Source of the DNA: Nemertoderma westbladi
Lineage: Eukaryota; Xenacoelomorpha; Nemertodermatida; Nemertodermatidae
Direction: 5' to 3'
NCBI GenBank assembly: GCA_032718475.1
Contig: JAUCBJ010005366.1
Span: 1-22,258, forward strand
DNA: 22,258 bases
A model generated the notes under the pieces. It was given only the letters and a program-made list of their open reading frames with translations. It did no database searches and was not told where the DNA came from. How positions within the stretch are numbered: the first letter of the stretch is position 1; every line of letters starts with the position of its first letter. The position numbers and the translations under genes were made by a program. Positions 1 to 9,371 of the stretch are shown one piece after another.

Positions 1-574
1 TGACCAGTTTCTTGTAGATTGAATCTTCAAGTGGACCAAAGAGACCCTCATCACCTTTGTAGCAGCATTGGAAGAATGTCCATCTAGAACTTAGGCCATG
101 CGTAAACGCGGCATAGGCAGCATGTGGCTCGGTTTCAGCTATTTCTGCCAACTTCTCAATCTGATCACACCAACCTGCAATCTTAGTCTTAGCAAATATT
201 GAAGAGAAAACTTGTGTTCCTATGACACTTCCTAGAATGCGCTGGCCCTGGTCTGTAATTTGCACCCTCACTTCCTTAAATATCTCCTCAGCTGCTTCCT
301 TTAAACCCGGTTTTACTATAAGCCAAGACTTTTGTGCCTTAGGGTGCTACCCATAAGCAGGTCCATGTAGAGAGATATAGTCCCACCACGCCCGAAGCTC
401 CAACAACTTACCAATACCATTTGCATCATCTGCATACCAAACTGATTTTGCCTTGGTTGGATGGTAATATATCAGTGGGGTCACTGAAATACCATACCGG
501 GGAAATGCAGCTGGGTCGCCCTGCGTTGTACCTTCCAAAGATTCTAACTCTATTGTACAAAATAGTCGAATCCT
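1..574 (-). pseudogene. C-terminal part of a decayed non-LTR reverse transcriptase, open at left edge
   Basis: Read on the minus strand, about 190 codons form one reading frame. In order it shows EGTTQGDP (RT motif B), VWYADDA (catalytic motif C, both aspartates present), LLELRAWWD, GPAYG, a stop, then KSWLIVK and a thumb or connection region ending in FGPLEDSIYKKLV at base 1. The single in-frame TAG at 347-349 lies directly after GPAYG, where this RT type usually has an aromatic residue, so I read it as a point mutation. The frame closes upstream at about 600, so fingers, palm and endonuclease are missing. The EGTTQGDP plus WYADDA pairing separates it from the three other RTs in the window. 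I do not name a clade. It is a dead fragment whose 3' end lies outside the window. Confidence 0.8.
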
Positions 575-644
575 GTGAGCGGATTCAATTCCGCCTCATT
601 ACCCTCATAAAATGGGAAGTGGCACCTTTTTCAGCAATATTGGA

Positions 645-676
645 GATACGAGATTGGCGACAACCAATCTCGTATC
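645..676. repeat. Short perfect inverted repeat (13-bp arms, 6-bp loop)
   Basis: GATACGAGATTGG at 645-657 is the exact reverse complement of 664-676, with CGACAA between them. It lies just upstream, on the minus strand, of where the RT similarity at 1-574 fades. It could mark an element boundary or be a chance hairpin. No function is assigned. Confidence 0.6.
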
Positions 677-1256
677 ACAACCAATAACCGGGGACAACAC
701 AAACCCCAAAAGCCACACAAAGGGAGGTTAGAGGTCAAATCACCTCGGGAGGGGAAACAACCAGCAGGGGCCAACAGCAGGGGGAAACACTCCCAGAGAG
801 GGGAGAGGCGTGAAGTAGATTATTAGCCAATAGGGGCGAGGGAAGCTTCCGCTAGATTAAGAGGCCACAGTAATGTAGGAATGACTAGATATATATTGTC
901 AATGTGTAGTATTCATCTTTCAGTGATTCAGTCACTCAGTTCAGTGCAGACCGGTGATATTCTTTACCGTCACCAACGTCACCAATACAATCATACCGGT
1001 ACCCCGTACAACTGTACAACTACCTACACCCTTCATTGTGCTATTATTAAGTCAGTTATTAGGTTATTGTTATTCATCGGTATTAACATTCAGAGCACCA
1101 AAGAGATAACAACAAACTCTTTTATTATTTCACTACAAGCGGTGACGCGTAGATCAATTTATCCGGTCGGGATCCCTTGATCCCGTCACAGTAAAGAATA
1201 CCCAACGCAACTAGCTGTGACTGCCAGACACCAAACTGCCGGAGATAAAGGCAAAG
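677..1256 (+). other. Intergenic stretch, possible LTR end and leader of the downstream gag
   Basis: No convincing gene is present. The 99-codon frame at 881-1180 has low-complexity composition and no motif. The stretch runs from purine-rich sequence (about 715-845) through mixed sequence into the GC-rich gag-like ORF at 1257. A perfect 7-bp hairpin (1168-1174 with 1179-1185, loop CCTT) lies 70 bases before that ORF. This is the place where a 5' LTR and leader would be expected for the retroelement downstream. However, I found no second copy anywhere in the window, including after the BEL pol at 14325 onward, so an LTR call is not supported. Confidence 0.3.
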
Positions 1257-2093
1257 ATGAGCACAGGACCCCAACTATCGGAAGGAGAGAGGACACCGCC
1301 GCAGACCCCGGACGATACCAACGAAATGAACCGCAAGGCCACGACGCGACGGTATCGACCTGCGACACCGGATTCGCCGACGAGAGACGATCCGGCAGCC
1401 CAAGCGGAGGGCGGCTGTCTACTACAAGGAGGGGATGAGTCGACGCACAACGGCGGTCGAAGTACCGAAGTCGCCGGCCAGCCACAGGCCGAGGGCGACG
1501 GACGGCCCACCGGAACGGCGACGGTGGGGCCGCCGGTATGACGCCGAACCAGGAGAGGAGGAGGAGATGTCGGCGACGAGGACGTCGGGACCAGCGATCA
1601 GCTTCGACGGGCCTACAATGCCACGAAGAAACAGCTCAAGGAGGCCAGAGAGGGAGCAAAGGTAGATCAGGGGAAGTTGAGCCAGCGACTAGGTGAGTCG
1701 AATAAACATTTGAGATACCTAGTTCGTTTCGGGCAGGGAGAACTGGCGAGTGAGAGAGCAAGGGGGGTCGCCACCGAACTATTCGAACTGTGGCGATCCG
1801 GGATTATGGAGCCCCAAGTAGTGTACGTAGGGCCGTATTTAGTGGATGCTAGGGGAATTAAGTTAGTGGGTTGGGCAGATCCGCACGAGGGCGAACCCGA
1901 GGTTAACCCCGAGGATTCGGTCTCATCGGTTAGCGAGAACCCCAGAAAGCGGGGGAAAATTAGTAGGACAGAGAGGCGACGGGAGTCTGTCGCGACCGAT
2001 AAGTCCGCTACATCCTCCGCAAAAGCAAGAAGGGTGTTGGAGATAGATCTGACGTGTCAACTAGACATGGTTGCGCGTGAGTACCTCACTTAG
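1257..2093 (+). pseudogene. GC-rich gag-like ORF with an internal TGA, possible 5' gag of the BEL/Pao element
   Basis: An ATG at 1257 opens a frame that runs to TAG 2091-2093 with one internal TGA at 1539-1541. The first about 94 residues are rich in T, P, R, G and D. After the stop the same frame gives a helical, charged segment (LRRAYNATKKQLKEAREG and onward), then VVYVGPYLVDARGIKLVGW, then a basic Ser-rich stretch (SENPRKRGKISRTERRRES) that could be a nuclear-localisation or nucleic-acid-binding patch. I recognise no domain. Its GC-rich composition matches the BEL pol at 8.8-14.3 kb and contrasts with the AT-rich LINE between them. I therefore infer that it may be the 5' part of the BEL gag, separated by the LINE insertion. 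It could equally be a separate fragment. Confidence 0.45.
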
Positions 2094-2106
2094 TTAGTAC
2101 CTCACT
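2080..2106. repeat. 11-bp direct repeat at the putative LINE 5' boundary
   Basis: AGTACCTCACT occurs at 2080-2090 and again at 2096-2106, with five bases between. The first copy covers the last codons of the gag-like ORF. It marks the place where the sequence turns from GC-rich to AT-rich, so it may be an insertion scar, but no third copy is seen near 8430. Confidence 0.5.
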
Positions 2107-2178
2107 GCTGACTGCTGAATTCTGATTTGTATAATTTATATAATTTTATAATTCAGCTAGCTGTAATTGATTTACCTT

Positions 2179-4043
2179 ATGGCTCCAGTCAATGGGGTCC
2201 CTGTCACCAACGTTGATATCTCATATTACGACAAACTGACAAACCGAGAATTGCGAGAAGAACTACGTTTTTTCCGCCTCCCAACTAATGGACCAAAATC
2301 AACACTTATTTTATGCCTGAGAGCTTATTCTAAAGAAAATCCTACATATCTGGGGGAATTCGACGATAAACAAAGTCAAATGAAATCCAGGATAACAAAC
2401 CCGGACGTCGATGAAATTCCTACGGAATACACATCAGGCAACGATACCATAATAAATACCTCTGAAAGTAACGGAGCAGGAGCAGGTAACGGCATCGGTA
2501 ACACTGACGCCGAGACGGATGCTGGAAACAATCCGGCAACTTGCTCTGTAGGTGGACCGACACTCTGCTGTGAGTCATATCTCAACGAGGATCTAAATTC
2601 TACATATAACTGTAACAATACCGTCACCCGTATGAGCCACCGATCGCCACTACTTGTACCTACGTCACCGTATGTACCGGAACCTGTAGACCAGTATCAG
2701 GACGCCTATGGCCGTCTATATGATTGTCTCGTTATTTTAGAATTCGACCTCGCTCAACTAAAAGAAATACGCCGAGGAGACATGATTCGAATTTCTCAAC
2801 TTGAGGGTACGTTAAACTCTATTCTCCTTGGCTCTAACGGCTGCTCTATATCTACCGGTACCCAGACAGCTCTGTTTTACCCAGAGACAGGCAGCGATCC
2901 AAAGCCGGTAGTACCAGTACCGGTATCTGACTTAACGCAAGATGATGTTTTGCTTGTAGACAAATCCATCGAGCACCCAATCTCATTGGGCAGCGACGCG
3001 AATCCACCCACCGGTCTGCCGAATGACCCTTCCGCATCCGCCATATCGCCCACCCCCACGCCCACACCCACGGATACAACTGATTTTACCAGGGTTTCTC
3101 TATCGAAAACAAAGATAACCAGGTTACTACTCTGTTATTCATGGACTCTAACCGGAAGTATATAAATCCACGGAAAAATAACCGCACTGCACGTATGGTT
3201 CCGTGTGCTACCACCGGGGACCTAATTCGGAATGCAACCACTTCCACAACGTAATATGCCGATATAATCAATCATGTCTACATACAAACGGGTACAAACG
3301 ACTTTGAACCCGATAATCAAAATATCCCATTAATCATAAAAAATACCAAAGAAAGTATTGGGGATATACGAAAACGCTGGCCACGATGTGGCATCCACGT
3401 CTCAGAGATTATCGTTCATTCCGACGCGAATTTAGATTCGGTAAATAAAGAGTTGCGAAAACTATGTGATCATACAGATGGTGTTAACCTTGTTTCACAG
3501 TGCAATATATTGAGATCACATCTAATTGATACCAAACATATTGGAGCTAAATACATCGGTATTCTAGCCAAGAATATAAAACTGCACATACATGGACCTC
3601 ACAGGGAACATAATCGATCAGTTCCCTTCGATCCGCAACGTTCCAACCCGCGCCAGTCAAACCACGCGATCAATCCCAGACCAAGACCACCTCCAATGTC
3701 CCCCCAGGATTATCCGCCACTACCCAACCACCAATACCAAACGCAAAGGGCGTGGCAATCTCAGCCCACAATTGCACAGCAATTTCGGCGAAATTTCCCC
3801 CAACCTCAGTCGTTCGACACAAGACCTAATGCAGATATATCCCCGCACGCCCCTCACCCGTTTATAGCGGAACCGCGAGGGCACTTACATCGGCCTCAGT
3901 ATTTGGATGCCGTAAGTCGCGGGATCCCAATCAATGGTATCCCACTTAACCGAGGAATTAATAGCAACATTGGTAACCCGATAGTCGATTCAGCAATAGC
4001 CCTAATAAGGGCAATCAGTGCAAACCATGACATGGCTGTCTGA
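2179..4043 (+). pseudogene. LINE ORF1 protein: SAP-like domain, coiled coil and SGNH/GDSL esterase-like region, broken
   Basis: Start chosen at ATG 2179. Residues about 19-50 (KLTNRELREELRFFRLP then NGPKSTLILCLRAY) match the SAP helix-extended-helix DNA-binding pattern. A low-complexity linker follows, then a coiled-coil-like segment at nt 2689-2825 (residues about 171-217). The frame shifts from phase 1 to phase 3 between about 3060 and 3117. In phase 3 three SGNH hydrolase blocks appear: LLFMDSNRKYINP with the serine at 3147-3149, IQTGTNDFE at about 3285, and a D-x-x-H (DTKHIG) near 3527. A TAA at 3252-3254 interrupts this frame. A Pro/Arg/His/Asn-rich tail ends at TGA 4041. Esterase-type ORF1 proteins are known from CR1/L2 LINEs and act as RNA-binding chaperones. 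The SAP-like N terminus is less usual. Confident on the esterase-like blocks, moderate on SAP. Confidence 0.7.
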
Positions 4044-4799
4044 ATATTTTATTATTTTTTTTTATTTTCATTTCTTAAATAAATAGTTATAACGTGAAAA
4101 AAAAAACACTTTACTTCGTAATTGTTCAACAATTAATTAATATACATAATGACCGTTTTAATGAGTTCAATTGTCATTTAATGATAAATTTTAGCTTACT
4201 TTCTATGGTGATAATAATTGCAATTAATGTTTTACAATTTTTATGCGATAATAATGTTTCACACAATATATACCGGTATAACTATTGTCATATATTACAA
4301 ACATGTATATGTAATAACCGCACAATCAGCATTACCGGTACGCATTATCTAACATTGTATTCAGATAATATGATCCTACAAACTCACGTATATATGTACT
4401 GGAATACAGTATGGCATTTCATTATTGTCTTGATCAGTATGGTTAACCACCAGTCTGCGGTAACAGTTTATTATACGTCATATACATTTGTATATGGCTA
4501 TATTGATTTCGCGAAATGTTTATACAAAAAGATTATAAGCATATCATTAACGCAGTTTTACCATATATATACTTTGGTCACTTTTAGAGCAAGGTGCAAT
4601 AAACGACGCGATGTATCACGTAACCAATCACATTGCAGATGTATAACTATATATGCATTGTTTGGTAACCTGATACACGCAGCCATAATTAAAAAAATAA
4701 TTATGCTTAACTTGAATTTGGGGGGGGGGGGGGATATTAATTTATTATTTTTCACTGTGCTGCATTTGTACTATAGGAACTTTTATACTGTCAATACTA
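4044..4799 (+). other. Long AT-rich spacer between LINE ORF1 and ORF2
   Basis: About 756 bases separate the ORF1 stop from the first ATG of ORF2, longer than usual for LINEs of this type. An open frame of 296 codons (4094-4984) crosses the spacer and overlaps ORF2 in another phase. It is rich in I, Y, N, H and C, has no domain, and its composition follows the AT-rich DNA, so I do not annotate it as a gene. The spacer holds a G14 run (4720-4733) and two TACCGGTA octamers (4271-4278, 4333-4340). It could be an insertion or a real inter-ORF region. Confidence 0.5.
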
Positions 4800-6053
4800 A
4801 TGCAAAAACACAGAACATATTTCCCACAGCGGGTTATAATAATTATTTTACTTTACTCAACATGGCAAACAAATATCATACGTGTAGGTGCACGCACAGG
4901 AACACACTCAACACTAGGGCGACGAGGAATGACAAATACAGAACTTCACAAAACAACGAAACTTGTAATAAAAAATACGTGTAGGCTTGTAAAATGTTAC
5001 ATAAATATTTGTATGCGTTACATAATTGCCATAACAGACATTATGATTATCTCTCATACCATTATTGCTATACTCCATAGATCCGGAGATATTCACAAAA
5101 ACCCGGGTCCGAAGCAAAAAATAAATTATCGTCCTTTTAAAAATAAAAATAATACCGCACCTGAAATCAATACATCCCCATTAAATAACAATAACAGAGA
5201 GTACTTATTGGAAAATAAAAATGAAACTAAATTCTTACTATTAAACGCACGAAGTTTTATCAAAAATTACTCTGAGCTAAAAGATATACTAGCCGGTATT
5301 GATGAAAATCTCATAATAGGAGTAACTGAGTCCTGGCTCAAAAAAAATGTTTCAAATAGGAGCGTTAGGCTTCCAGGTTACAATTTATATCGAGTAGATA
5401 GACGTAACAAGAGGGGCGGTGGAGTACTAATATATATACCTGAAAGCGTAAATCATAATTTCAGGAAAGACATTAAATCAACCACAATCAAAAATAAATA
5501 TAATTCACTTTGGGTAGAAGTTGGAGATGAATTTATTGTCGGACTTGTATATAGCCCGCCAAAAAATTCGTCGCATTTCATTGCCCAATTCAACGATGAA
5601 CTGGAAAATGCTATTAATTCCTCTAATAGAAAAATTGTATTAATGGGCGACTTTAATTTAAATATTTTAAATCCCGCTGATAGTAAAGTTGACGAATTCA
5701 AATCAAACATGGCTAAATACGGACTTACAATAGTTGATGAGAAAAATCCAACACGGTACGGCAAAACAATTCACTCCCTGTTGGATATTTTTATCACATC
5801 TATTACCTTAGAAGGAACACAATGCAAAACATTCCCATGTTACTTCTCAGACCACGAATTCGTAACATTCAAAATTAACTCTAAAATGCATAAAAATAGT
5901 CCTACAAACATGGACACATGGATCTCGTACAGGGATTATAATGGTTTCTCGGAAAAAAATTTCTGGCAGATATACAAAACATTGATTGGACGGATGTCTA
6001 TCAACTTGCGGATATCGATACAGCGTTTAATAATTTTGAAGATGAAATTGTAA
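4800..6053 (+). pseudogene. LINE ORF2, N-terminal half: 2A-like motif and APE endonuclease
   Basis: The frame starts at ATG 4800. Residues 70-95 are hydrophobic and lead into GDIHKNPGP (residues 96-104). The APE-type endonuclease follows with its landmarks: N149 (LLLNARS), E177 (GVTESWL), RGGGV (205-209), Y251 (LVYSPP), D284 and N286 (MGDFN), D329 (SLLDIF), and D351 with H352 (FSDHEF). All expected catalytic positions are present, so the nickase domain reads as intact. This domain cuts target DNA to prime reverse transcription. The frame breaks near 5981: phase 2 continues the protein (IDWTDVYQLADID, then KHAPTKRK) to about 6240, where phase 3 resumes in the RT part. ORF2 is therefore one gene with two compensating frameshifts. 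Confidence 0.85.
5085..5111 (+). other. 2A-like oligopeptide motif (GDIHKNPGP) in LINE ORF2
   Basis: The residues match the core of virus-like 2A ribosome-skipping peptides, D-(V/I)-E-x-N-P-G-P, except that H replaces E. It follows a hydrophobic stretch and precedes the endonuclease, the place where 2A-like motifs have been described in APE-type LINEs. Skipping would release the N-terminal about 103 residues from the endonuclease-RT. Whether the H variant is active is unknown. Confidence 0.7.
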
Positions 6054-8126
6054 AAATTCTAGACAAGCATGCCCCGACTAAAAGAAAACTAATAAAAAAT
6101 ACCAGTAACCATAATAAAATAACTCTAATCGACCATGGTGGGACGATTATCTGCAAACACTACAAAATAAAAGATCGCAATCATTGGTTAACTGGTGCAA
6201 GATCAAAACTAGATTCGGACTTTTTAATTTTCAAAATTGATAGAAATAAATTTAACACCTGCGAATCGAGCTGCAAAAAACAAATATATTAAAACAAAAT
6301 ACGCAAATGAAAAATCATCTCGTAAGAAATGGAAAATAGTAAACAATATTCTGAATAAACAGAGCACAACCTGTAAAATCCACTTCTTACGAGACAAACA
6401 AATTAAAAAAGTAATAAGTAAACCAACGGCAATTGCAACATTGTTCAATAAAACATACCTAAATTTGGGAAACTTTCTTGGACTTGAGGACATTAAGTAT
6501 AAATCATGTATGAATCGAAAAGTTAAGAATAATAATTTCAGTTTTAGACACATTGATGCAATTGCAGTTTGTGATATAATTTCAAAACTAAATGAAAATA
6601 AATCACAGGGTCCCTCAAAAGTTCCACCCAAAATAATAAAATTAATAGCACCTTATATAGTATTTATCTTGACTTATTTAATTAACCAATCAATAACTAA
6701 ATCAGAATTCCCCAGTAGGCTTAAGTTAGCAGATGTAACTCCAGTATACAAAAAAGGCGACAAGGAACAAGCAGATAATTATAGGCCTATATCAGTAACT
6801 TCATCTTTCGCAAAAATATATGAACGTGTTATTTATATCCAATTAATAAATTATATAACTAAAAATAAACTACTCCCAACCAAACAGTTCGGATTTAGGA
6901 AATCATATTCTACAAAGGACGCTATAATTTACGCAACAGAGAACTGGAGATCAAAACTTGACGTAGGAAACCATGTTGCTGTAGCAGCTCTTGACTTAAG
7001 TAAGGCTTTTGACTCTCTGAACCACAGTATACTTCTCCTTAAACTGAAAGAAATCGGACTCCACTCAACTGCTGTTACTTTCATGCGCAACTACCTTACC
7101 AATCGTAAACAAAGGGTCAAAATAAATGGGGACTACTCTAGCTGGGAAGAGACGGAACGGGGAATTCCACAAGGAACGCTTCTAGGCCCACTTATGTTCC
7201 TCATATACGTCAAAGAAATATCGGAACCTGAGAATCTTAACATCATTCAATACGCTGACAATACCCTTATCTTTGCTACAGGGCCAGATCCGATAACAGC
7301 CACTAAAATACTAGCGGAACGTATAACAAAAATAGAACGACAATTTCTAACTCTAAAAATGCAAGTAAATCCGGAAAGAACAGAGTTCATCTTAATAACA
7401 CCTAATTCTAGAACCACTGAAATCAATGAAATTAACCTACAATTAAGAAAAACAATAATACAACAAAGTTGGCAATTCAAATACTTAGGAGTATTGATTG
7501 ATAACAAATTAAATTGGAAACCACAAATTAAATCAATCACAGAAAAAATGACCCACGCAGTATCCTGTCTAAGACTAATAAAGGGCCAATTAACAACAAG
7601 CACAAAACTTACTGTATTTAAAGCAACTGTTCTGCCATTACATAACTACTGCTGTGAAATTATCGCTCCACTTCACGAAACACATGGGTACAAGAACATA
7701 CTATACGAGCTAGATAAAATACAAAACTACGGATTACGCACCGTTTACTGCAAAAAAATTAGAGACGCTACAGGGACAGAACTACGTTCACAAGCAAAAT
7801 TACCACATTTACAAGCACTTAGGAATTACTATGCATTAAAATACTATTATAAATACTTTTACGATTTATCGACACCGTTTAAAAATCTTAGCTTACCTTT
7901 CCTACAAAACTATGGAGTAAAGAACGATAATATAAATAAGAGAACTTCTTGTATTAAAATTCCAAAAACAAATACACTTTTCGGGTACAACAGCGTAATG
8001 GTAAGCAGCACCCGACTGTGGAATTCCTTAGATAAAAATATCCGTGAGCTCAAGTCATACAAAGAATTTATAACTAAAATTAGGAGCCATTTCAGCAAAA
8101 TGTACGCCCGTGAGGAAATAACTTAA
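5981..8126 (+). pseudogene. LINE ORF2, C-terminal half: reverse transcriptase with mutated YADN active site
   Basis: A phase-2 bridge (about 5981-6240) joins the endonuclease to the RT, which is open in phase 3 from 6237 to the TAA at 8124-8126. RT blocks in order: KKWKIVNNIL, KSQGPSKVPPKII, LADVTPVYKKGDK, NYRPISVTSSFAKIYERV, FGFRKSYSTKDAI, ALDLSKAFDSLNH (first catalytic Asp), RGIPQGTLLGPLMFLIYV, then IQYADNTLIFA (nt 7245-7277), FKYLGVLIDNKLNW, and a thumb region. The second Asp of the usual YADD is Asn (AAT at 7260-7262), which should abolish or cripple polymerase activity. VKEIS replaces the usual INDI downstream of motif B. The protein ends KMYAREEIT. The long open RT frame suggests moderate age. 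The gene is non-functional here because of the frameshifts and the active-site change. Confidence 0.88.
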
Positions 8127-8428
8127 ACGAAATAGCAAACAAACTCAAAAATACCAGAGACTGCTGGTTAACTTGATGATTGATAGTATTATGTTAATTG
8201 TGCTTACCCAATACTAAGTAGCGTAGAGTAGATCATAGATAGATACATTTAGTACATTATTATTAATAAATATAGAGATATTAAAGTTAGGTAATGACGC
8301 TTTATTCAATAATTATCAGCCATAACGATATCTATCTGTTAGGCTGCCTCTGTGCGGTTTTTTTTCTTATAAAACTTGTTGCGGAGTTTTTGAATAAAAA
8401 TAATTTATTATTATTATTATATTATACA
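8127..8428 (+). other. 3' UTR and tail of the CR1/L2-like LINE
   Basis: There is no gene here. AT-rich sequence leads to AATAAA (8393-8398) and a (TTA)n tract at 8405-8419. Composition changes immediately afterwards and the gag-like frame of the BEL element begins. The exact last base of the LINE cannot be fixed because the tail merges with AT-rich flank. Confidence 0.6.
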
Positions 8429-8733
8429 GACAGACACATACAGACTGCAGGCTACTATACTGTAGGCCTTACTGCACATACTATAGGCCATGCTGGGAGA
8501 GATAGTGTAGGCGATAGGGTAGCGCGGACGACGGGATTAGATACGGAAGTACATGCGGCGTACATACCGGTAGGTAGGCAAGAAGTGGATAGGCCTATAC
8601 CGGTACCAGCACAGCAGTATGACTATAATATGCAGGGACATAACATATATCCAGGGGAGGGGAGAGTTATTGCGGATAGGTGTATGGGCCCCAATATATT
8701 AACATCAACCCCAGTACCAAACATACCACCGGT

Positions 8734-8754
8734 GGGGGGGGGGGGGGGGGGGGG
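8734..8754. repeat. G21 homopolymer inside gag
   Basis: Twenty-one consecutive G on the plus strand lie within the gag N-terminal region. The gag reading phase is 2 before it and 3 beyond about 8820, so slippage in such a run may have contributed to frame loss. It is also a strong G-quadruplex candidate and a likely sequencing-error site. Confidence 0.9.
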
Positions 8755-9117
8755 ACAGGGTGACATTCCCCCATTACAATATCAACAATACACTCAACCA
8801 GGAATAAGAACATCGAACCCCCTGGACGAGAGCAGATCTTGCGTCACGGAGATATGAAGGGGGCCGTTACCCCCAATGGTATATCCGACGCAAAGAAAGA
8901 CAACAGGCCGGACGGGGGGCCCCAACAGGAGAATCTGTACAGCATCCCTCGAACCCAGTGGAAGCACAGGCAATGGGAATGGCAACACTTATCGATGCAC
9001 TCAAGACCAGAATCGAGCTACCACCTGTTGAGCTATTTAAATTCGACGGAAGCAGACCGGAAGAATACCTGCGATTCCGACGCATGTACAGCAACGAGAT
9101 ATTAACTAAGAACCTGA

Positions 9118-9371
9118 ATTAAAATTCATGTTGGGGAATGGAATATGGCGAGTAAAAATATTAAACGATAAAACAAAGGAAGGACTGTCAGCCACAGGTA
9201 TGAAAAAATAGGTAATTAGGCCTAGCAGACGTTTCGGAAGCCAATGGCTATCTTTATCTTATTCTTTATCTTTATCTTATAAAGATAGCCATTGGCTTCC
9301 GAAACGTCTGCTAGGCCTAATTACCTATTTTTTCATACCTGTGGCTGACAGTCCTTCCTTTGTTTTATCGT
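9118..9371. mobile_element. Foldback insertion: two perfect 97-bp arms, flanked by a 16-bp target duplication
   Basis: TTAACTAAGAACCTGA occurs at 9102-9117 and 9372-9387. Removing one copy and everything between joins the gag frame (EILTKNL then MQAECL) exactly. The 254-bp insert consists of a 43-bp unique left part and a snap-back structure. The left arm 9161-9257 is the base-for-base reverse complement of 9279-9375, including 4 bases of the right target duplication, with a 21-base loop 9258-9278. The loop and inner arm ends hold a TCTTTAT-type microsatellite. A 16-bp duplication is typical of LINE-type target-primed insertion and longer than most DNA transposons make. The lack of any mismatch in 97 bp points to a recent origin or gene conversion. 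No protein is encoded. A transcript would form a long hairpin. Confidence 0.9.

Larger units (their letters stand above)
2094..8428 (+). mobile_element. Decayed two-ORF LINE of CR1/L2 type, near full length
   Basis: This AT-rich element has a two-ORF layout: ORF1 with a coiled coil and esterase-like block, ORF2 with APE endonuclease and RT. It has a 3' UTR with AATAAA at 8393-8398 and a (TTA)5 tail near 8405-8419. CR1/L2-type LINEs are known to end in short microsatellites and to carry esterase-type ORF1 proteins, which fits. The 5' boundary is uncertain. I place it after the gag-like ORF stops at 2093. No target-site duplication could be identified by eye, which is common for CR1-type insertions. 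Both ORFs carry frameshifts and the RT active site is mutated, so this copy is non-autonomous. Confidence 0.75.

Noticed and set aside
677-1200. 5' LTR of the BEL element
   Set aside because: Position and leader-like features fit, but no second copy is found, so the LTR claim is not supported.
1186-1510. GC-rich antisense frames opposite the gag-like ORF
   Set aside because: They are shadows of the plus-strand ORF with Ser/Leu/Pro-rich composition and no motif.
4094-4984. 296-codon open frame in the LINE spacer
   Set aside because: Composition follows AT-rich DNA (I, Y, N, H), there is no domain, and it overlaps ORF2, so it is not called a gene.
8294-8857. 187-codon frame as a stand-alone gene
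   Set aside because: Its first part lies in the LINE 3' UTR and tail. Only the later part (from about 8430) is gag-like, so it is a chimera of two elements.
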